64,000 bases of DNA from Clostridia bacterium (lineage in GTDB: Bacteria > Bacillota_A > Clostridia > Christensenellales > Aristaeellaceae), in assembly GCA_025997215.1 (NCBI GenBank), contig BNUH01000005.1, forward strand, positions 1-64,000, in the 5' to 3' direction. Both the position numbers and the translations under genes were made by a program. Under the pieces are notes generated by a model, which saw only the letters and a list, made by a program, of their open reading frames with translations, made no database searches and was not told the origin of the DNA. Each line of letters opens with the position of its first letter. The first letter of the stretch is position 1. Below, one piece after another: positions 43,471 to 53,900 of the stretch.

Positions 43471-44118
43471 GGCGCTGAGCGCCGCCTGCGGGCGGGGTTG
43501 GGTTCCTCCTCTGCGGAGGGGATGCCCTCACTGCGGTGAGGGCTTTGTTACTTTTCCCGTCCGTGGGAAAAGTAACCAAAAGGACGGCCAAAGGAGAGAG
43601 GCGCTATGGCGCCCTCTCTCCTCTGGACACCTCTCTCCAGCCATGTTGCACCTGCTGCAAGAGACCAAACGTACACTATCCAGAGTAGCACAGTATTGCA
43701 GGGTTTTGTCATCATAATGTTTACATGAAATCCTAGATGATCTAAAGCTGGTGGCGAGAGGCTGTTATGACTTCGTATTGTTTATGTACTCGCTTAAATG
43801 ATCCGGAGTTAGTAGTTGGCTGAAATTATGATTAACATTATGATAATGGCCACCCTCGCCAATGCGACTACCTCGCCGCGAAGCCGCGAGAACCATGCAA
43901 TACTGTGCTTGCAAATCAATCGGAACGTTGGTCATAGACCAAGGTGCGGGTGCAACATGGCTGGAGAGAGGAGTCCAGAGGAGAGAGGGCGCCATAGCGC
44001 CTCTCTCCTTTGGCCGTCCTTTTGGTTACTTTTCCCACGGACGGGAAAAGTAACAAGTCCCTCACCGCAGTGAGGGCAACCCCTCGGCAGAGGACGAACC
44101 AAGCCCCCCCGCAGGGGT
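43471..44118 (-). repeat. Hairpin-bounded dispersed element, copy 1
   Basis: About 650 noncoding bases between mraZ and dcd. Each end has a ladder of hairpins: left CCGCC-TGCG-GGCGG, CCTC-TGCG-GAGG, GCCCTCAC-TGCG-GTGAGGGC, GTTACTTTTCCC/GGGAAAAGTAAC (43547-43576) and GGAGAGAG-GCGC/GCGC-CTCTCTCC; the right end (about 43960-44118) is the inverted counterpart. The central core of about 350 bases contains TTGGTCATAGACCAA and TTGCACCTGCTGCAA palindromes. The same element lies at 54155-54745 in opposite orientation. Short ORFs cross it but lack ribosome sites. Nature unknown: possibly a nonautonomous mobile element or a structured RNA. Confidence 0.75.
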
Positions 44119-44126
44119 TAGAATTC

Positions 44127-44645
44127 CTAAAGCTCCTTATACATCAAACTAGGCTGCACATCAGTATTCCCCTGATACTTCCCATTAGTGTAAAGTATAT
44201 AATCCCCCACAATAACATGGTAATATATCTGACAAATCTGCACAAACGGATAAATCCTGATCGGTTGAATGCATTGTAATTCCAGCGTCCAGTACCCTTT
44301 GAACCCCACGTCGCCAAAGCCCGCCGTGATATGGATGTGCAAACCCAGCCGCCCCAGCGACGACCGCCCCGACAACATGGGGATGTACTCGTCCGTCCAC
44401 GTCTGCTCGAGCGTGCGGCCCAGGTACAGCCGCCCAGGTTCCAGCACCAAGCCTTCCTGCGGAATCTGGATGGATTCCGTTTCGTTGGCCTTTTTCATAT
44501 CGAGAATAGAATCTTTATAAACTAACAACCGATCGTTCAACCGCAGGTTGTAGCTATTGGGATTCACCTGCTTCGGCTCGAACGGTTCGATGCCTATCTT
44601 CCCCAACTCGCGCTGCTTCATTATCTCCAATCCCGATAGGATCAA
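44127..44645 (-). CDS. dcd: dCTP deaminase
   Basis: Dcd converts dCTP to dUTP (or, in the bifunctional form, to dUMP). The 172-residue protein has the trimeric dUTPase-like fold: LSGLEIMKQRELG, then VNPNSYNLRLNDRLLVY, the active-site motif MLSGRSSLGRLGLHIHITAGFGD near residue 90 (catalytic Glu usually follows G-Y-W-T-L-E-L, present here), and the C-terminal Q-rich strand. It ends nine bases from copy 1 of the dispersed element. Confidence 0.92.
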   Translation of the reverse strand: MILSGLEIMKQRELGKIGIEPFEPKQVNPNSYNLRLNDRLLVYKDSILDMKKANETESIQIPQEGLVLEPGRLYLGRTLEQTWTDEYIPMLSGRSSLGRLGLHIHITAGFGDVGFKGYWTLELQCIQPIRIYPFVQICQIYYHVIVGDYILYTNGKYQGNTDVQPSLMYKEL

Positions 44646-44685
44646 TGGGTTATCCCCCTCTATAACGCTGATGTATTATGCAATA

Positions 44686-45882
44686 TTATAACTGAATAAT
44701 CGTCGCGACCGCGTGTGCGCTGATGCCTTCCTCGCGGCCTTCGTAACCCATCCGCTCCGTCGTAGTCGCCTTCACGCTCACCCGTTGTAAATCGATGCCC
44801 AGCGCGTTGGCGAGCACCTGCCTCATCTCGGGCATAAATGAAGCCAGCTTGGGCCGCTGTGCCACGATAGTTATGTCTACATTAATAATCCTGAACCCAT
44901 TTTCCGCTAACCCATCCACAACCCGTTTCAGCAGAATAATCGAGGATATGCCCTCGTACGCCTTGTCGTTGTCCGGGAACCACTGCCCTATGTCGCCCAA
45001 CGCTGCAGCGCCCAACAGCGCGTCGATCAGCGCGTGAACCGCCGCGTCCGCGTCGCTGTGTCCCAGCAAACCTTTATCAAATGGAATAGTTATACCGCAT
45101 AACACCAATGCGCGATCCGTTACCAGCCGATGCGCGTCCATGCCAAATCCCACGCGTGGTGCACCAGTTAGTTTCAACTCTATATCCGTTGCATTTTTAT
45201 CATCCATAGCATCCATTATTTCCAATCGGGCGAGCCGGAAATCTTCAGCCGTGGTCAGCTTGCGGTTCGCCGGATCGCCATCCACGATGGCCACTGTATA
45301 ACCCATCTCCCGCACCAGCTGCGCGTCGTCCGTGGCTGTGACACCCTTTAACCTCTTCTCATTGTAAGCGTTTTGCAGCCAGTGCTGCATGAATACCTGC
45401 GGCGTCTGAACCGCCCTTAGCCGTTGGCGCGGCAGTGGTTCGTCCGGCTTATCCTCGTTGAGCATCAGGACGGAATCCACGATGGGGATCACGGGCACTA
45501 CAGCGCCATACTGCCGCGCCTTGGTGAAGCATCGCTTGATCAGTTTGTCGGATACGAACGGCCTGGCCGCGTCGTGAACCGCGATATATTCAGCGCCGCA
45601 AGGTACGCTCTTGAGCGCTTTGGCCACGGATGCCCGGCGGGTTGCGCCGCCGATTGTAAAATTTATCGGCATTATCGCATTAGCGCGCGCCGATATCTCA
45701 TCCCACAGCTGGACGTCGCCTTCGCCTATGGCCACCGTCGCACCTTCGACATGCGGCGCGAATTTTTCCAGGCACATCAATAGCGCGCACGTCGAACCCA
45801 GCGGCGCGAACGCTTTGTTGATGGATTGCCCCGACCGTTCGCCACGCCCCGCCGCCGCCAGAATCAGCCACTGACCGTACAC
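44686..45882 (-). CDS. ispDF: Bifunctional IspD/IspF isoprenoid biosynthesis enzyme
   Basis: One 398-residue chain fuses two steps of the MEP pathway. Residues 1-225 are IspD (CDP-ME synthase): LILAAAGRGERSG, VHDAARPFVS, VQTPQVF, TDDAQLV. Residues 240-398 are IspF (MEcPP synthase): VGFGMDAHRLV with zinc ligands, LLGHSDADAAVHALIDALLG, DIGQWFPDND, KATTTERMGYEGREEGI. Fusion is known in several bacterial groups and substitutes for separate genes. The pathway supplies undecaprenyl phosphate for the cell-wall genes nearby. An RqcP-like gene is just upstream. Confidence 0.94.
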   Translation of the reverse strand: MYGQWLILAAAGRGERSGQSINKAFAPLGSTCALLMCLEKFAPHVEGATVAIGEGDVQLWDEISARANAIMPINFTIGGATRRASVAKALKSVPCGAEYIAVHDAARPFVSDKLIKRCFTKARQYGAVVPVIPIVDSVLMLNEDKPDEPLPRQRLRAVQTPQVFMQHWLQNAYNEKRLKGVTATDDAQLVREMGYTVAIVDGDPANRKLTTAEDFRLARLEIMDAMDDKNATDIELKLTGAPRVGFGMDAHRLVTDRALVLCGITIPFDKGLLGHSDADAAVHALIDALLGAAALGDIGQWFPDNDKAYEGISSIILLKRVVDGLAENGFRIINVDITIVAQRPKLASFMPEMRQVLANALGIDLQRVSVKATTTERMGYEGREEGISAHAVATIIQL

Positions 45883-45888
45883 TATTCG

Positions 45889-46149
45889 TTAAAACCCTTC
45901 CGGCGGTTCCGATATGACGCGGTACATCAAGGCCGCCTCCGCTTTCGGCGCGTGCGGCTGGATCGAGAGCACCTCATACGACCCGACCTTCCCGCCGAAA
46001 CGGATCTCCAGCCGGTCGCCCACCTTGACCTCCGCGCCGGGCTTGGCCGCCTTCCCGTTGATGGCCACGCGGCCTGCGTCGCAGGCTTCATTGGCGACGG
46101 TCCGCCGCTTGATGATGCGCGAGGTCTTAAGGTATAAATCCAACCGCAC
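45889..46149 (-). CDS. S4-domain RNA-binding protein, RqcP/HslR type
   Basis: The 86-residue protein is mainly an S4 domain (MRLDLYLKTSRIIKRRTVANE, CDAGRVAINGKAAKPGAEVKVGD). In Firmicutes the yabO/rqcP product binds stalled 50S subunits and promotes C-terminal Ala tailing of nascent chains with RqcH. Position with mazG (yabN) and spoVB (yabM) homologues upstream on the same strand matches the Bacillus yabM-yabN-yabO order, with a GT2 and an HU gene inserted. Confidence 0.87.
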   Translation of the reverse strand: MRLDLYLKTSRIIKRRTVANEACDAGRVAINGKAAKPGAEVKVGDRLEIRFGGKVGSYEVLSIQPHAPKAEAALMYRVISEPPEGF

Positions 46150-46200
46150 GTTTTTACATCCTCATCCCAGTAGAATTAGGGGTTTCAATCGGCGTGGTTT

Positions 46201-46482
46201 TCAGGCCTCCGCCTGCAACGCGTCGCGCAGACCTTTTCCGGCCTTGAACGCTGCCGCTTTGCTGGCCTCGATCTGGATCTCCTCGCCAGTGCGCGGGTTG
46301 CGAGCCTTGCGCGCCGGGCGGTTCTTGGTCTCGAACGTGCCGAATCCGACCAGCTGCACACGCTCTTCCTTTTGCAATGTCTCGATGATGGTGTCGATCA
46401 CCGCGCTGACGACCTTCTCCGAGTCTTTCTTGGATATGCCAGCTTTTGCGGCGACCTGTGCGCTCAGTTCCATCTTGTTCAC
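46201..46482 (-). CDS. hup: DNA-binding protein HU
   Basis: The 93-residue protein has the full HU fold: MELSAQVAAKAGISKKDSEK, the arm region VQLVGFGTFETKNRPARKARNPRTG with the DNA-intercalating Pro, and EIQIEASKAAAFKAGKGLRDAL. It bends and compacts DNA. A GTG start at 46480-46482 lies eight bases after AGGAGG; an ATG three codons in is the alternative. The gene stands between the GT2 and RqcP-like genes. Confidence 0.95.
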   Translation of the reverse strand: MNKMELSAQVAAKAGISKKDSEKVVSAVIDTIIETLQKEERVQLVGFGTFETKNRPARKARNPRTGEEIQIEASKAAAFKAGKGLRDALQAEA

Positions 46483-46601
46483 GGGTAGTTCCTCCTTGTT
46501 GATCTCATCCTTGGCTTATCTTAGCATGGAGTCTGATCCGTTACGCTATTCGTCAAAACCGTTTGATTTCCTGCTAAGAATCAAGGATTTGACCAGTTTT
46601 T

Positions 46602-47621
46602 TTAAGGTTTATCCGTAAAACCTTCCCGCCGTGCCAACCGATACAACGGGCGGTTTTGCGATTCACGATATGTGCGGCCTACATACGCCCCAACGACCCC
46701 AAGCGCCGTCAAAATCCAGCCGGAACACTCCAGCATCATCGCGCCGATGGCCGCCAATCCCAGTCCGCGCCGTCCTGCCAAAACCATAATCATCAGTATT
46801 AATAACCATAATAATCCCATACCCGTTATGACAACCCCGAATCCCGCTATCGCGCCCAACGGCTTTACGGAAAACGACAGCAGCCCGTCTATTGCTAACT
46901 TCATCATCTTTCTAAATGGATAATGTGTCTCACCCGCGAACCGCTTATCCCTATCGAATTCAACCGCGATGCTCTTGAATCCAATCCACGCGAACATCCC
47001 GCGCAGATACCGATCGTGCTCCCTCATATCCCTCACGGCATCCGCCGCGCGGCGAGACACCAGCCGGAAATCGCCCGTATCCGCCGGGATATCCACGTCC
47101 GTCAGCGCGTTGAGAATCCTGTAGAACGCGAACGCCGTGGCCCTCTTGAACGCGGAATCCCCTTCACGCCCGGCGCGTTTCCCATACACCACGTCGTAAC
47201 CTTCCAGGAATCTGGCGTACATCTGCGGAATCACCTCGGGCGGATCCTGCAGATCGGCGTCGATGATGACCACCGCATCCCCTGTCGCGGCGTCCAGGCC
47301 CGCAGTCACCGCTATCTGATGCCCCTGATTCCTGGAGAATGACAGCAGCCGTACGTGAGAATCACCCTCGCGCAATCTGTCGATTAACGCCACCGTACCA
47401 TCCCGGCTGCCATCGTCAACATATATTATTTCATAATCAATACCCATGCCTTCCAGCACGTCAGCCAGCCGCCGATGCGTCTCCGCCAGACTTAACTCTT
47501 CGTTAAATGCTGGAACGACTACGGATAGCTGCGGCGGTCTGGATGATCCAGAAGCCAACTTTTGCGCGCTAGCCACGATATCGCTGATTATGTTATTGAA
47601 CGCCGTTTCCTGTTCGGTCAA
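46602..47621 (-). CDS. GT2-family polyprenyl-phosphate glycosyltransferase (DPM1/GtrB-like)
   Basis: The 339-residue protein has an N-terminal GT-A domain (LSVVVPAFNEELSLAETHRRL; IIYVDDGSRDGTVALI; VIIDADLQDPPEVIPQM with the metal-binding D-A-D) and two C-terminal membrane helices (GAIAGFGVVITGMGLLWLLI and following). Such enzymes transfer a sugar to undecaprenyl phosphate for later modification of wall or surface polymers. It overlaps mazG by four bases, so it is part of the spoVB-mazG transcript. Confidence 0.9.
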   Translation of the reverse strand: MTEQETAFNNIISDIVASAQKLASGSSRPPQLSVVVPAFNEELSLAETHRRLADVLEGMGIDYEIIYVDDGSRDGTVALIDRLREGDSHVRLLSFSRNQGHQIAVTAGLDAATGDAVVIIDADLQDPPEVIPQMYARFLEGYDVVYGKRAGREGDSAFKRATAFAFYRILNALTDVDIPADTGDFRLVSRRAADAVRDMREHDRYLRGMFAWIGFKSIAVEFDRDKRFAGETHYPFRKMMKLAIDGLLSFSVKPLGAIAGFGVVITGMGLLWLLILMIMVLAGRRGLGLAAIGAMMLECSGWILTALGVVGAYVGRTYRESQNRPLYRLARREGFTDKP

Positions 47622-49057
47622 TGGGTTTCACCCCGCTTCACCGCATCCCAGTAACGATCCAGCTCGGTCAGCGGCAATTGCCGCATGTCCTTGCCATCGG
47701 CCGCAACCGCCAGCTCCACCTGTTCAAACCGACGTATGAATTTCTCGTTCGCGCCTGTCAGCGCCAATTCTGGTTGGATACCTGCCAGCCGCGCCGCGTT
47801 CACGACCGCGAATAGCAGATCCCCTACCTCCTCCTCAACCCTGGCCAATTGTCCGGGTTTGAGTTTCGAGCCGGTCTTTTCAAGTTCCGCGCGTACTTCG
47901 CCCGCTTCCTCCGTCACTTTTGCCAGCGCCTCCAGCGGCGTATTCCAATCGAAACCTACATCTTTAGCCTTCTTCTGGATCTTGGCGGCGCGCATCAGCG
48001 CGGGCAGCTGTTTTGGGATGTCGCGCATCACTGCGGTTTGAGTGGTCAGGCGCTTCTCATCGCGCTTGATGGCCTCCCAATTCTTGAGCACCTGCGCGCT
48101 GGTGTCCGCCTTGACGCTGCCGAATATGTGCGGATGCCGCCGGATCATCTTCTGGCAGATGGCGGTGGTGACGTCCAACATGTCGAATCCGCCGCGCTGT
48201 TGATCCACCTTCGCGTGGAACACCACCTGCAGCAGCACATCACCCAATTCATCGACAATCTTCGCCGGATCGTTCCGGTCGATGGCCTCGATGACCTCGC
48301 AGGCCTCCTCCAGCATGAATTCCCGCAGCGTTACGTGATCCTGCTCGCGATCCCACGGACAGCCCGTATCCGGATCGCGCAGACGATCCATCACGTCCAC
48401 CAGGTCCGCGAAGTCGAAGCGTTCCCGCTCCATCAACCTAGCCGGAGGTACGACGATCCAGCTCGTATGGTCGAATTCATGGCCATGATCCAATTCCGAC
48501 AGCGGTATAGATGTTATAGAATTATTATGCCCAAGTGTCACCAGTATATCATAATTATAAAGTGATAGTAACTTAACCTTCACCTCGCCCGCCGTCAACG
48601 CGCTGTTAATCTCGGTCACAACCAGCGCCCGCGACGGATCAAGCCTTAATGATCCCACGGCGGCAGCCGACGTGATCGTCGCCGCGTCCGCATCCACCGC
48701 CGATACCGCCAGCGCCTTCGACGATTGGGTAACGCCCGGTATAACTGTTATATCATCTGCCAGTTTCTTAAGACGATTCGTACAGCCGTCCGTGGTGGGG
48801 TCGGCACAGGCATATACACACGGCGCGGCACCCAGCACCAGCCGCGCCATGTTCTCCCATAACGCGTCAAAGTCCTCCACCTGGTTGTACAGATGATCCA
48901 TCCCACGGTAGGCGATGCCTTTGTCGTCCAGCCACCGCGCCGCCGGATGCCTGACCGTCCTCAACAGTACAGGTAGCCCAGAAGTCAGCGCATCCGCCGC
49001 ACCGACGGTTAGTTCTGATAATGAATCACCCAGCGGTATAACTGTTATGCTGCTCAT
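47618..49057 (-). CDS. mazG: MazG-family nucleoside triphosphate pyrophosphohydrolase (YabN type)
   Basis: The 479-residue protein fuses an N-terminal tetrapyrrole-methylase-like domain (about 1-220, diverged) to two MazG halves. The first MazG has LRDPDTGCPWDREQDHVTLREF and LEEACEVIEAIDRND with the metal-binding E-E-A-C-E and E-L-G-D motifs near residue 255; the second has VTEEAGEVRAEL and VEEEVGDLLFAVVN. It hydrolyses aberrant NTPs. Start and stop each overlap neighbours by four bases. Confidence 0.93.
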   Translation of the reverse strand: MSSITVIPLGDSLSELTVGAADALTSGLPVLLRTVRHPAARWLDDKGIAYRGMDHLYNQVEDFDALWENMARLVLGAAPCVYACADPTTDGCTNRLKKLADDITVIPGVTQSSKALAVSAVDADAATITSAAAVGSLRLDPSRALVVTEINSALTAGEVKVKLLSLYNYDILVTLGHNNSITSIPLSELDHGHEFDHTSWIVVPPARLMERERFDFADLVDVMDRLRDPDTGCPWDREQDHVTLREFMLEEACEVIEAIDRNDPAKIVDELGDVLLQVVFHAKVDQQRGGFDMLDVTTAICQKMIRRHPHIFGSVKADTSAQVLKNWEAIKRDEKRLTTQTAVMRDIPKQLPALMRAAKIQKKAKDVGFDWNTPLEALAKVTEEAGEVRAELEKTGSKLKPGQLARVEEEVGDLLFAVVNAARLAGIQPELALTGANEKFIRRFEQVELAVAADGKDMRQLPLTELDRYWDAVKRGETH

Positions 49058-50727
49058 GATGCCTTTACCTTTCGGTTGAACCGACCTGCGAATCTGCCAA
49101 GCCCTGGGAATTGCGCCAAGTCGTCCTTGCGCACCGCGCCCGTCAGCGGCGCGGCGATTATGTAGGCGAGTACGCCGACCGCCACGGCCAGCAGCGTCTT
49201 TGTAGTGCTATCCGTGCCGAATACGGCCTGGATCATCAGCACGGCTGCGGCCATGATCACCGTGCATAGGCCTGGCTTGACCAGCAGATCCATCAGGTGG
49301 AATTTTGTGCCCGTTCGCTTCATCGCGAAGGCCAGGTTGATCCCCGCGACCAAGGTGTAACACGCCAGCGACGCTATCGGCGCGCCGAATATGTTTATAT
49401 TCGGTGTACCGATCAGCTGGTAATTCAGGCTGGTCTTGACTACCGCACCAATTACCAGCGTCCACATGGGAATTCTCTGCAATCCTATCCCCTGCAGCAC
49501 GCCCTCGGCCGCCTGAATCAGTATGAATAATGGGATGGTGAACGCGCCAATAGCCAGCAACCGTCCTGCAATATCTATCTGATCCGGCGTATAGGTCGAG
49601 TATAATAGCCGGACGATGGGCGTTGACAGCAGCGACATCCCCAGCGCGCACGGCAGACCAATCAGGAATGCCAGGCGCAGGCTGATCATCGTCTGCGCAC
49701 GGACTTCGGCCTTATCGCCACGTACGTTCGCGGCTGATATTGCCGGGACCAAGCTCATCGCCACCGCAAGCGCCAGCGCGGTCGGCACATTCAGCAGCGA
49801 GAGCACCGAGCCTGACTGCAGCCCGTATAAGGTTTGCGCCGCCCCTTTCTCATAGCCCGCTGCGATAAGCCGATTGATGATCATAGCGGAATCGATGAAC
49901 CCCAGCGCAGGCACGATCGCTGCGCCCAGTGTGATCGGCACCGCTATGTACAGCATCCTTACTAATACAGAATGATGCTTATGCTGTAAGTTGTTGGAGG
50001 CTTCCTTCTGATCATGTAATATTTGTGCGGATTCCAATGAATCCTTATCATTACCAAATCGTTTTGACCATATATACGCCGTGATCAGCATATACAGCAT
50101 GGCCGCAGCCTCGCCGATGGTGATGCCCAGCAGCGCCATTGCAGCAGCCAGGCCAACGCCGCCGTTGGTCAACCCCCACGCCGCCAATGGGAATGAAATT
50201 ATAACCTTCGCGACCTGTTCGATCAGCTGCGATATCCCCGTGGGCAGCATCATCCGATGCCCCTGCATGTACCCCCTGAACGCCGACATCACTGCCACTA
50301 TCGCCACTGACGGCGCGATCATCTGAAAGCCCAGCTGCGCGCTGACCCCCGTCGCGGCATCCGCTGCGCCGATCCGCTCCGCCAGCCACCCAGATCCGAC
50401 AAACATCAGCACGGTCAGGATTACGCCGATGGAACCGATCAGGTACAAAGCTGTGCGCAGGACTTTTTTCGCGCCGGGTTCGTCGCCCGTCGTCGTGGCC
50501 TCCGCGACCATGCGCGATATGGCTACGGGCAGACCCGCCGTGGAGAGAGTGAGCAGGAGCGTGTATGTCGGGTACACTGCTTGGTACAGCCCGATCCCCT
50601 GCGCGCCGATGCTGGCGCTTAGGGATACCCGGAACACCATGCCGATGACCTTGCAGATGATCCCGACCGCGCCTAGTATGGAGAATCCCGCGAGCATGGT
50701 GCCGCCGCGGTTCTGATTCTTCGACAT
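49054..50727 (-). CDS. MATE-like lipid flippase, SpoVB/YabM family
   Basis: The 557-residue membrane protein has about fourteen segments and the oligosaccharide/lipid flippase pattern (AGFSILGAVGIICKVIGMVF, GAQGIGLYQAVYPTYTLLL, STAGLPVAISRMVAEA). SpoVB/YabM relatives act in spore cortex precursor export or as MurJ-like lipid II flippases. A 40-residue cytosolic loop (residues 225-255) is hydrophilic. It heads the spoVB-mazG-GT2 overlap operon; the divergent gene is the Cys-rich protein. Confidence 0.85.
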   Translation of the reverse strand: MSKNQNRGGTMLAGFSILGAVGIICKVIGMVFRVSLSASIGAQGIGLYQAVYPTYTLLLTLSTAGLPVAISRMVAEATTTGDEPGAKKVLRTALYLIGSIGVILTVLMFVGSGWLAERIGAADAATGVSAQLGFQMIAPSVAIVAVMSAFRGYMQGHRMMLPTGISQLIEQVAKVIISFPLAAWGLTNGGVGLAAAMALLGITIGEAAAMLYMLITAYIWSKRFGNDKDSLESAQILHDQKEASNNLQHKHHSVLVRMLYIAVPITLGAAIVPALGFIDSAMIINRLIAAGYEKGAAQTLYGLQSGSVLSLLNVPTALALAVAMSLVPAISAANVRGDKAEVRAQTMISLRLAFLIGLPCALGMSLLSTPIVRLLYSTYTPDQIDIAGRLLAIGAFTIPLFILIQAAEGVLQGIGLQRIPMWTLVIGAVVKTSLNYQLIGTPNINIFGAPIASLACYTLVAGINLAFAMKRTGTKFHLMDLLVKPGLCTVIMAAAVLMIQAVFGTDSTTKTLLAVAVGVLAYIIAAPLTGAVRKDDLAQFPGLGRFAGRFNRKVKAS

Positions 50728-50974
50728 ATGACCTCCAACTTTTTCCAGCCCGTCCTATATTACAACGAATACCGAGCCTCTGCGTGTCCCTTACCGTCGT
50801 AAAAATAGCATGTGCTTCGTCCTTTGGGAATAAATATACCAGCGATGGATTTAGTCCCTGCGTATTATACCCAGAATCGCCAAATTCTACAAGCGCGGCG
50901 CGATATTAGGCAGGTTGCCGCGTGTTACAGCGTTTCCAATATTCCTCGCATTCCACTCGAAGGAAGTGAACGGC
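50728..50974. other. Divergent spacer between the flippase and Cys-rich protein genes
   Basis: About 250 bases with no gene. No convincing sigma-A promoter was found for either side. AT-rich segments near 50826-50875 might hold a sporulation-type promoter for the Cys-rich gene, but I cannot assign one. Confidence 0.35.
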
Positions 50975-53900
50975 ATGAGTGAATACCGACGCCCCGTCCG
51001 TCTACCCGGCTTTATCCAAGTACCTCCGGAGCCTGAGCCGGAAGCGGATCCCTATATGTCAGTCCTGCTAAGCGCCGACGCGGAGCCGGACGCGGACGAG
51101 GCCGTATACCCGCGCCGCCGCCGCAGCCAGGCGCGCACTATTCGCGACGCCGCGATTAGCGAGCTGCCCGAGGTGGTCAGCGCGGTTACAGGCCCCGACA
51201 TGCCCGTGGATTACGGCTTGCGCGGCACAAGCACGAGCGCCAGCTTTCCGGTGGATCCGCTGGATTTGGCCGTGTCGAATGCTATCGCGTGCGGCTGCGG
51301 CGACGGTTCCATCACTTACTTCACAGGCCCTACCATGTGGATCGGATCCGACGGCACGCCGCGCTATGTTTGCATGCGCGATACGCCATTATTCGCGACG
51401 GGTCCTGTCGGCGGAACGCCGGAGGCTTTCGTTGTATGGAATGAAATTGAGCGCAAGCGCCGCGCGGCCGATGAGGAATTCTCGCGCTACATCCGCGAAG
51501 TTGAGATTGCCAACTACAGCTGCACCGGACCATTCGCCGAGTATATTAAGATGGGAGCTACGATTTCTGTCGAAACTAGCAGCAACTGCGCGGAACCCGT
51601 TCAGTATCAAAGTTACAATCCATTCCACAAATATTTGGAAGCGCGCGTCGAGGAAGGCGCGGCTGCGGTCGCGGCGTCCGAGATGATCCTCAATCCTTAC
51701 GGAGGATACCTGGGCGAGGACGACGAGCCGGACATATCCTACGGTCCGTATCAGGAGATAAAGCCCTATATCTCGCCTGGCGAGAAGGTCGGTGACTATA
51801 TCCAAAAGGTCTACAGCGACGCCACGATCACCGACGCCGAGATGAAGCAGATATCCGACCTGCTGGCTGGCCAGGCGGCGCTAAGGCCTCAAGTGCGCGC
51901 CGACACACTGCCCGGCGAGCGCGACCCGATCATCGCAGGCGCGGGATTCGGCGCGACGCTGTGCATGTCATATGTCGCATGCAACACATACCCGGCCAAC
52001 TGCAATATGGCCATGTGCCCCAGAGACGACTGCGTCGTTTTCGAGGATTACTGCGGCGGCCCGAAATACTTACACCCGCCGAACATCTTTTATTGGGAGC
52101 CGTCTTCCGAGGCCGGCGGCTGGAGGACTCCTACTACCGGCGACCTATTCATGGCGCGGGTGGATCAATGCTATTTCGAGTGCGTCCATAGGCGTGAACG
52201 GGAGAATTCACAACTGGAGACACCTCTGGAAGATTATGAGATCGCCGAATTGTGCGAACCCGAGCGCTGTCTGCCCGCATACTGCATGGATCACCACATG
52301 GCCGCGCCCAACAACAGGCCTTCCTATACATCCGACGACCCGCGCGTAGCGCTGGCCGGGCGCAGCGATGAGGATATATGCCGCGTAGCGTGGGTGCTGG
52401 CCAATGGCTGGGGCATTGACGACAACAACGCCGAATGGTGGAACGCGTGGACCGACAGCGAACTGCCCGTGAATGGTTATGACGCATACCCAACGCCCAT
52501 CCCCGTGCCGCCGCAGGACGAATGCGACGGCAGGTATGGCAACTGGGTCGGCAAGCCATGCGCGTTCGCGCGCCTCGTCACCCAGATGGCGGTGTGGGCC
52601 GTACAGCAGACCGCGCCGACCACATTGGCTACGGGCGGCATATTCATGATCTGCCCGACCAATCCCGGCAACTTAAACCCCAGCAACGGGCCGTTCAACG
52701 CGACGATGGACAGAGCCTTCCATCGCTTGGTGGCGGGTGCGAACACTTATGCCGCTACATCCGAATGCACCGACGCGCTGGCTCATGTCGGCGATCTATT
52801 CACCGGGCCGACCGCCGTCGCGGAGTATCCCAACGGCGACCTGGGTAAGAATATCAGCGCCGCGACCCCGTATCCGCCGCGCTCGCTGCGGGATTTGAAC
52901 CTTCCTGTCGTATCCAACTGCAACGCGGATGCCCAGTCGATCACCGCCTGCGCCACCGATACGATGCATCTATTCTGGACCTCCATCCCCAACGAGGTGC
53001 GCGTGGTCTGCGGCCGGGTGATCGTGGGACCATTCCGCCTGCATTCGACAAAAGGCTCCGCCGATCCACCCAATTGGCAGATCAAGAATACCTGCGGCTG
53101 CAACCCCGAGTATGCAGAGTTTGACGAGACGGGCACCTGCGCCGAGGGCGAAGCGCATTATCATACCACCCACTGTTCGAACCTGTTCTCGTTCGTGGAT
53201 TTCTGCGGCAATCCTATTTGCTGCGACCCCGGCCCGTTCGATTCATTCACCAAGCTGCCGGAGGAACCGTGCCTCGATCAGGACTTCTACATCGCGGTGA
53301 GGATCACGGGGCGGTATATGTGCTTCACGCTGTGCGTGGAGATTACATATAAGCAGGTCGTCGTGCTGATGTTCCCGCTGGATGACGCGCAGAGTATCGG
53401 CACGCGCTGCCCGAACCTATCCATTACTCCAGAAGTGGCGTGTATATGCGTATGCGTAGAAACCCCGCAGGAGGAGCCGGGGCCGGATCTGTTCCCGCCG
53501 CCCGCAGTATTCCCGCCGCCCCCGAATCCTTCATACACCCGGCCGCCACAAACCATACTGCCCCAGCCGTTCCTGGTCGCGCCTCCGCCGCCGCCCAGAC
53601 CGCCGAAGCCGCCAGAATTCCCGCCGCCTATTGTGATACCGCCGCCTCCGCCGCCGCCGCCGATGCCGCCGAGGGTCGTGCAGCCTGTCATCATTCCGCC
53701 GCCCAGACCGCCGCAGCCGCCGGAGCGTATGCCGCCGTGCGAGCCGCTGGTCGTCCAGCCGCCGCCGCTCTGCCCGACGCTGCCGGAGATACCGCCGCCC
53801 GCGCCAGTGATCGTCCTGCCGCCGGCCGAATTCCGCAAGCCTGTCTTGCTCCCGGCGATGCCGCAGCTACCGCCTTCGATGAGAGGCGCACGCCCGGCGC

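Noticed and set aside
43424..43717. 97-residue ORF across the hairpin element, copy 1
   Set aside because: It runs through hairpins, has no ribosome site, and the same segment in copy 2 is not open in the equivalent frame; treated as noncoding repeat.
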